DNA from: SB15 sp964639245
GTDB taxonomy: Bacteria > Chloroflexota > Anaerolineae > Aggregatilineales > J027
Direction: 5' to 3'
Length of the DNA stretch: 64,000 bases
Assembly: GCA_964639245.1 (NCBI GenBank)
Contig: CAZXCU010000009.1
Location: 62,001-126,000 of the forward strand
Part shown: piece after piece, positions 60,112 to 64,000 of the stretch
Numbering within the stretch: the stretch's first letter is position 1
How the letters are laid out: each line of letters begins with the position of its first letter
The notes under the pieces: model-generated
Databases searched by the model: none
Told to the model about the DNA's origin: nothing
Seen by the model: the letters and a program-made list of their open reading frames with translations, nothing else
Translations under genes and position numbers: made by a program

Positions 60112-60407
60112 CAGAAATTGTCAAAGACACCGTGTTGACCTATGCCTCTGGCGGCAGCGACCTCGAAACTTTTGTCCTTTCCAATCAGGAAAAAAATATT
60201 TATGCCGTGCTTGTCACGGATGTTCCCGTCCAACAACAGCCGATGAACATTGTCGTGAGTGCGCGGGTTATCGGGGATAAGGTGGTGATTGACGAGGATA
60301 CCACTGACCGCCCGTTAATTGACGCATTGGTGCAGAAGGGGATTCCCCGCGAAAACATCATCTGTGCCTATGCGGGTGAAGCTGTGCCTGTGGTCGAGGA
60401 AAATTAG
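60099..60407 (+). CDS. XisI-family protein, locus 4
   Basis: 102 aa: MAHLAEIVKDTVLTYASGGS, YAVLVTDVPVQQQPMNIVVS, VVIDEDTTDRPLIDALVQKG and IPRENIICAYAGE. The SD GAGGAAATTGT is encoded within xisH EEIVEW. It is 87 bp ahead of the antiporter-USP gene. Confidence 0.92.
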   Translation: MAHLAEIVKDTVLTYASGGSDLETFVLSNQEKNIYAVLVTDVPVQQQPMNIVVSARVIGDKVVIDEDTTDRPLIDALVQKGIPRENIICAYAGEAVPVVEEN

Positions 60408-60494
60408 CACCGCAGATAAGAATTTCCGTAAAAAGTATTGCCATTCTCCCCTCACAGGTTAATATCCCTGAAACCTAACAGACGGAGGAGAATT

Positions 60495-62624
60495 ATGGAA
60501 GTTTTCGGCGCGGCCCCCCACCATGATGTGCTGGTGCTGCTCGTCCAGATGACCGTCCTGCTGCTGACCGCCCGCCTGCTTGGTGAACTGGCCCAGCGTT
60601 TGGGGCAGCCCAGTGTCGTGGGCGAAATTTTAGCAGGGATTGTGCTTGGCCCGTCCCTCTTAAGCGGCCTCGTTCCAGAAATTGGCGATTACATTGTCCC
60701 CCACAACGAAACCCAAGGACACCTGCTCGAAATGATCGGGCTTATCGGGGTGATGTTCCTCCTGCTCATCACCGGACTCGAAACCGATCTCGCGCTCATT
60801 CGCAGCCAAGCCAAATCTGCGGCGGGGGTTGCTTTGGGTGGGTTGATTTTGCCCCTGCTGATGGGGTTTGCGTTGGGCGAACTCATCCCCACTGATTTGC
60901 TCGCCAACCCGGAGGATCGGTTTGTCTTTTCGCTGTATCTCGCCATTGCGATGGCAATTTCTGCCATTCCGGTGGTGGCGAAAGTCTTAATGGATTTACA
61001 CCTCACCCGCCGCGATGTAGGCCAAACCATCATTGCCGCCGCCATGATTGACGATACAACGGGTTGGATTTTGCTGTCAGTGGTGATTAGCCTCGCCAGT
61101 GGTGCAGCCATTACGGTGGGCGGAGTCGCCGAGTCGATTCTGAGTGTTTTGGGATTTATGGCAGTGAGTTTTACACTCGGCTATTGGCTGGTGCGGCGCT
61201 TGTTGCGTTTTACCCAGACACGGATTCAAAGCCGCGAGAAAATCCTCTCGCTGGTGATGATTTTGACTTTTGCATGGGGCGCACTCTCACAAGCCTTGAA
61301 TCTGGAAGCCATGCTCGGCGCATTTGTGATGGGCATACTTTTTAGCCAGATGCCCGCTCTCGATTCGGAAATTGTCCATCGGATTGAAAGCATCACTTTA
61401 GGAATTTTTGCGCCGATTTTCTTTGCCATTGCCGGACTCAAGGTCAATATCCGTAGTTTGTTTGAACCAGAACTGATGCTGGTCTCGTTCGCCGTGATTC
61501 TGGTAGCGGTCATTTGTAAGGTCGCGGGCATTTACATCGGCGCACGAACTATCGGCGGGAGTGACCATTGGACAGCCCTTTTTTACGGGGCGGGTCTTAA
61601 TGCACGCGGCTCGATGGGCATCATCATCGCCAATATCGGGTTGACACTGGGACTGCTCACACAGGATATGTTTTCGATTATTGTGCTGATGGCGGTCACA
61701 ACCTCGCTGATGGCACCCGCCGGATTACGCTGGGCGCTGCGCCATATCCAGATGGAGTCGCAGGAAATTGAACGGCTGCGACGCGAAGAAATGAATAAAG
61801 ATAACATTGTGGCAAATATCCACCGGGTACTGCTGCCTGTACGCTTGCGAGAAAATCGTAGTTCCGCCCAGCAGGTCGAAGCACGGTTGCTGGATTGTCT
61901 GAATCACAATAACCGCCTCGCCCTCACCCTCCTCACCATCACATCGGATGATACAAGGGGACAAGCATTTCTCAATGAAGTCAGCCAGATGTTCCCGCAG
62001 CAGGAACTCAGCAAAAAAATCGTCGCCAGTGACCAACCCGCCGATGCGATTCTGGCGGAAGTCAAAAAAGGCTACGATTTGTTGATGTTGGGTGCCTCCG
62101 AACGACAAAACGACGCGCAAAGTTTATTTACCCCGGTGGTCGATACATTGGTGCGGCTGGCTCCCGCCCCGACGATGATTGTCCATGCCCCGCAAAATAC
62201 TGAAAATTGGCAGCCGCAGAAAATCCTCATCGCTACCACCGGGTCACTGGCGGGACGACGCGCCGCTCAACTTGGCTTCGCGCTGGCAGCGAACACCGGC
62301 TGCGAAGTGATTATCCTCAAAGTCGTGCGGCAGAATAACGGGATTGCCAGCGAACTGGAAGAACGCCAACTGCGAATCGCGCATGAAATTGTGGCAGATT
62401 TAGAGGAATTGGGGCAGTTGATGGGTGTTTTCGCCAATGGGGAAGTCGAAATTGGGGCAGAACCAGAAGCCGCCATTGTCGAAACCGCCCGCAAACGTCA
62501 GGTCAACCTCATCATCTTGGGAACGAATGTCCGTCCGAGTTCAGCCAGTTTGTATCTGGGGCCCAAGGTCGAGCGCATTTTGAACGATGCCCATTGTCCG
62601 GTGGTGGTCTTTAATTCGATCTAA
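60495..62624 (+). CDS. Cation:proton antiporter (CPA2) fused to universal-stress-protein-like domains
   Basis: 709 aa from ATG 60495 (SD GGAGGAG). Residues about 10-420 form a 12-helix Na+/H+ exchanger with RLGQPSVVGEILAGIVLGPS and the DD motif AAMIDDTTGWILLSVV. A hydrophilic tail (430-709) holds two USP-like units: VLLPVRLRENRS...LMLGASERQ and ILIATTGSLAGRRAAQLGFA...LIILGTNVRPS. The tail probably binds nucleotide and controls transport. It is related to, but more complex than, the antiporter at 49193. Confidence 0.92.
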   Translation: MEVFGAAPHHDVLVLLVQMTVLLLTARLLGELAQRLGQPSVVGEILAGIVLGPSLLSGLVPEIGDYIVPHNETQGHLLEMIGLIGVMFLLLITGLETDLALIRSQAKSAAGVALGGLILPLLMGFALGELIPTDLLANPEDRFVFSLYLAIAMAISAIPVVAKVLMDLHLTRRDVGQTIIAAAMIDDTTGWILLSVVISLASGAAITVGGVAESILSVLGFMAVSFTLGYWLVRRLLRFTQTRIQSREKILSLVMILTFAWGALSQALNLEAMLGAFVMGILFSQMPALDSEIVHRIESITLGIFAPIFFAIAGLKVNIRSLFEPELMLVSFAVILVAVICKVAGIYIGARTIGGSDHWTALFYGAGLNARGSMGIIIANIGLTLGLLTQDMFSIIVLMAVTTSLMAPAGLRWALRHIQMESQEIERLRREEMNKDNIVANIHRVLLPVRLRENRSSAQQVEARLLDCLNHNNRLALTLLTITSDDTRGQAFLNEVSQMFPQQELSKKIVASDQPADAILAEVKKGYDLLMLGASERQNDAQSLFTPVVDTLVRLAPAPTMIVHAPQNTENWQPQKILIATTGSLAGRRAAQLGFALAANTGCEVIILKVVRQNNGIASELEERQLRIAHEIVADLEELGQLMGVFANGEVEIGAEPEAAIVETARKRQVNLIILGTNVRPSSASLYLGPKVERILNDAHCPVVVFNSI

Positions 62625-62627
62625 ACG

Positions 62628-62656
62628 AAAGGACGCGCAACCCCGCGTCCTTTTTT
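62628..62656. terminator. Bidirectional terminator
   Basis: AAAGGACGCG / CGCGTCC stem followed by TTTTTT, immediately after the antiporter stop and just before the 3' end of the FHA gene on the minus strand. Confidence 0.88.
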
Positions 62657-63161
62657 ATTTTGCGTTATGGGCAAGGACAAATTCCACCCGCATTTTGAGC
62701 ATCCCCAAGCGCAGTTCATCGCCATAGCGCAGCAGCATGGGCTTGTTCGGGTCAAGCTGTTCACCGTTGATAAAAGTGCCATTGGTGCTGCTCAAATCTT
62801 GGCAAATCAACGAAAAAGGATGGCGAATCAGGCGGGCGTGACGGCGCGAAATGCCCAATTCGAGGCCGTTAAATTCGGTAAAATCAAGATGCGATTCAAC
62901 CTGATAGGCTTCGCGGCCTAAGAGCAGATATTTCTCAAAATGGATGTCCATTTTTTTGCCGTAGCTGGGCAAATGCAGGCGCAGGGCATGTTTATAGTCG
63001 AACGAAGATTCGCCCACATTCAGGATAAACCCCGTGTTGTTGGTGATTTTGAGCGATTCAGTCGCATTGACCGACGAATTAGGCAAACTGCATGTTGGAC
63101 ACAACGTCTGAGCTGCCTGATACACCGTCTGGCAAATCGGACATACAATGGTAGAAGCCAC
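62655..63161 (-). CDS. Zinc ribbon - FHA protein
   Basis: 168 aa from a GTG at 63161 (GGAG about 10 bp upstream); an ATG at 63188 is the alternative. A zinc ribbon (CPICQTVYQAAQTLCPTC) starts the protein. An FHA domain follows (about 70-160): LLLGREAYQ, GLELGISRRHARLIRH, DLSSTNGTFINGEQL and YGDELRLG, with all phosphothreonine-binding residues. Domain pairing recalls the zinc ribbon of the STAND regulator at 26916 and the FHA domains at 30812. Confidence 0.9.
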   Translation of the reverse strand: MASTIVCPICQTVYQAAQTLCPTCSLPNSSVNATESLKITNNTGFILNVGESSFDYKHALRLHLPSYGKKMDIHFEKYLLLGREAYQVESHLDFTEFNGLELGISRRHARLIRHPFSLICQDLSSTNGTFINGEQLDPNKPMLLRYGDELRLGMLKMRVEFVLAHNAK

Positions 63162-63317
63162 GATTACAAGTCTCCAATCATCCATCACTCATCCGATTAT
63201 AAGAATAAATTTAAAATTAAGGAATACGATATACCTACGATAACGTTAATTCTTCGTGAATTTTCTTTCATGAGGAAAAACAGCTATGCGGCAACGCTAT
63301 TCTTTTTGGTTCAGGCC

Positions 63318-63621
63318 TCATGCAGTTTAACTATTCAACATGGATACACACCAAAGGACGCGATAGATGCAGATTAACAAAATAAAACGGATACCGGATA
63401 ACGCTGGGCTTATGCAGTTTAATAAATTATCACGGATACCATTTTGGCGGACGCGATCTATCGCGTCCCTACAGGTACATGTTGCAGGGACAGCATCTGC
63501 GTAGCGTGCCGTCCGTATATCCGTACTAAATAGTTAATGTGCATTAGCCCAGTGCTGCCACACCGCGCTAAAGCACGGCGTTAAAGAGTATCCGTATTAA
63601 AAATTTAAAGTGCATTAGACG
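63318..63621. repeat. Nested inverted-repeat region with GTAG REPs
   Basis: Inner element 63404-63552: CTGGGCTTATGCAGTTTAAT..GGATAC and its complement TATCCGTAC..GCATTAGCCCAG, enclosing the GTAG-headed palindrome GGACGCGATCTATCGCGTCC and a second, degenerate one. Outer arms of the same kind lie at 63318-63349 and 63586-63621. A degenerate GGGGAATTTATTCC palindrome follows at 63638-63655. The whole 63189-63668 gap has no convincing gene. Confidence 0.75.
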
Positions 63622-63668
63622 ACTTTGTACTCATAGCGGGGGAATTTATTCCGCCGCAACCTGAGACC

Positions 63669-64000
63669 CTAAAGCTGTTTCATCAATCCCTCAAGCTGCT
63701 CCGGCGATTTTTCCACATCCACCGCCGCGCCATGCCCCACACAGATGAGTCGGGGCGAAAGCGCCAGCACCTTCCGCGCACTTTTACGGGTCATTTCCAG
63801 ATCATAGGTAATCATTTTGGGGCTTAACGCCAATGCCCCGTTCATCGTATTGAGTAAATCGGGCGCGAACAACACCCGTTCTTTTTCCCAGAAAAAATTA
63901 AAATTGTCCGGCGAATGTCCCGGCGCTTCCACCACGCGCATCCCACCTGCCAGAGGCAGCACTTCCCCATCTTTTAATAGGTGCATAATCGGGGCAGCTT
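63669..64000 (-). CDS. MBL-fold metallohydrolase, 5' part beyond window
   Basis: The last about 110 residues are visible. MHLLKDGEVLPLAGGMRVVE, then APGHSPDNFNFFWEKERVLF with the APGHSPD metal-site His, APDLLNT with the bridging Asp, and ICVGHGAAVD with the final His. It is a metallo-beta-lactamase-fold hydrolase of the glyoxalase II-like group. The HxHxDH motif would lie in the missing N-terminal part. Confidence 0.88.
   Translation of the reverse strand, partial: AAPIMHLLKDGEVLPLAGGMRVVEAPGHSPDNFNFFWEKERVLFAPDLLNTMNGALALSPKMITYDLEMTRKSARKVLALSPRLICVGHGAAVDVEKSPEQLEGLMKQL

Noticed and set aside
38033..60407. XisH/XisI loci as evidence for programmed excision of an fdxN-type element
   Set aside because: No interrupted fdxN-like gene, directly repeated recombination sites or large serine recombinase was seen.

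Overview
This 64 kb window looks like chromosomal DNA of a Chloroflexota bacterium, most likely an Anaerolineae-type lineage. That placement is inferred from gene content (XisH/XisI pairs, FHA and STAND-cyclase regulators, PPC-domain secreted proteins, a TIR-NACHT-FGE protein, DUF4058, small SpoIIAA-like proteins) and not from a marker phylogeny. No rRNA, tRNA or CRISPR array was seen. Housekeeping genes are spread among signalling, repeat-rich and accessory genes.

Layout. 1-3.5 kb: a HAMP sensor fragment, a solute-binding lipoprotein, a secreted protein and DUF4058. 3.6-10 kb: tyrS, a SpoIIAA-like protein, a HAD phosphatase overlapping a hydrolase-fold protein whose nucleophile is missing, a diheme cytochrome c and ilvD. 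10-12.3 kb: an AT-rich type II restriction-modification pair. 12.3-18.2 kb: two TPR proteins, an APH(6)-like kinase and a Crp-family regulator. 18.2-19.5 kb: a repeat patch around a RAYT (REP-associated tyrosine transposase). 20.3-26.1 kb: two acyl-CoA dehydrogenases sharing a palindromic operator, two tandem histidine kinases and a WD40 protein. 26.4-33 kb: a giant STAND/cyclase-like regulator, an FHA-REC-FHA protein and a HAD hydrolase. 33-38 kb: an ExoVII-large-subunit-like protein with a membrane anchor, two PPC-domain secreted proteins and a vanadium haloperoxidase-like protein. 38-41 kb: two XisH-XisI pairs flanking a second ExoVII-like gene. 41-45 kb: EEP phosphatase, ctaA, VapBC, a HEAT protein and nudK. 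45-48 kb: TIR-NACHT-FGE. 48-55 kb: a PIG-L deacetylase, an antiporter with a PII-like partner, a cupin, a multi-PAS kinase and DUF2294. 55-64 kb: two more XisH-XisI pairs, a Ca2+-type P-ATPase with a structured leader, a SAP-domain protein, an antiporter-USP fusion, a zinc ribbon-FHA protein, nested repeats and an MBL hydrolase fragment.

The strongest candidate for an undescribed system is the XisH-XisI family. There are four loci in 22 kb, each with a predicted PD-(D/E)xK-type XisH and a strongly conserved XisI. The three intact pairs share exactly the same 13-bp overlap, and the XisI Shine-Dalgarno is supplied by the XisH C-terminal codons. One xisH is broken by a 130-bp repeat while its xisI stays open, and a fifth xisI survives as a 3' scar. 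No fdxN-like element or large serine recombinase is present, so developmental DNA excision is an unlikely role here. A nuclease/partner or conflict-type system is a reasonable hypothesis. ExoVII-like genes lacking an XseB partner lie next to these loci.

A second theme is a repeat network. GTAG-headed palindromes typical of RAYT-mobilised REPs occur singly, as 130-bp head-to-head pairs, and as in-frame insertions inside the TIR-NACHT-FGE coding sequence.
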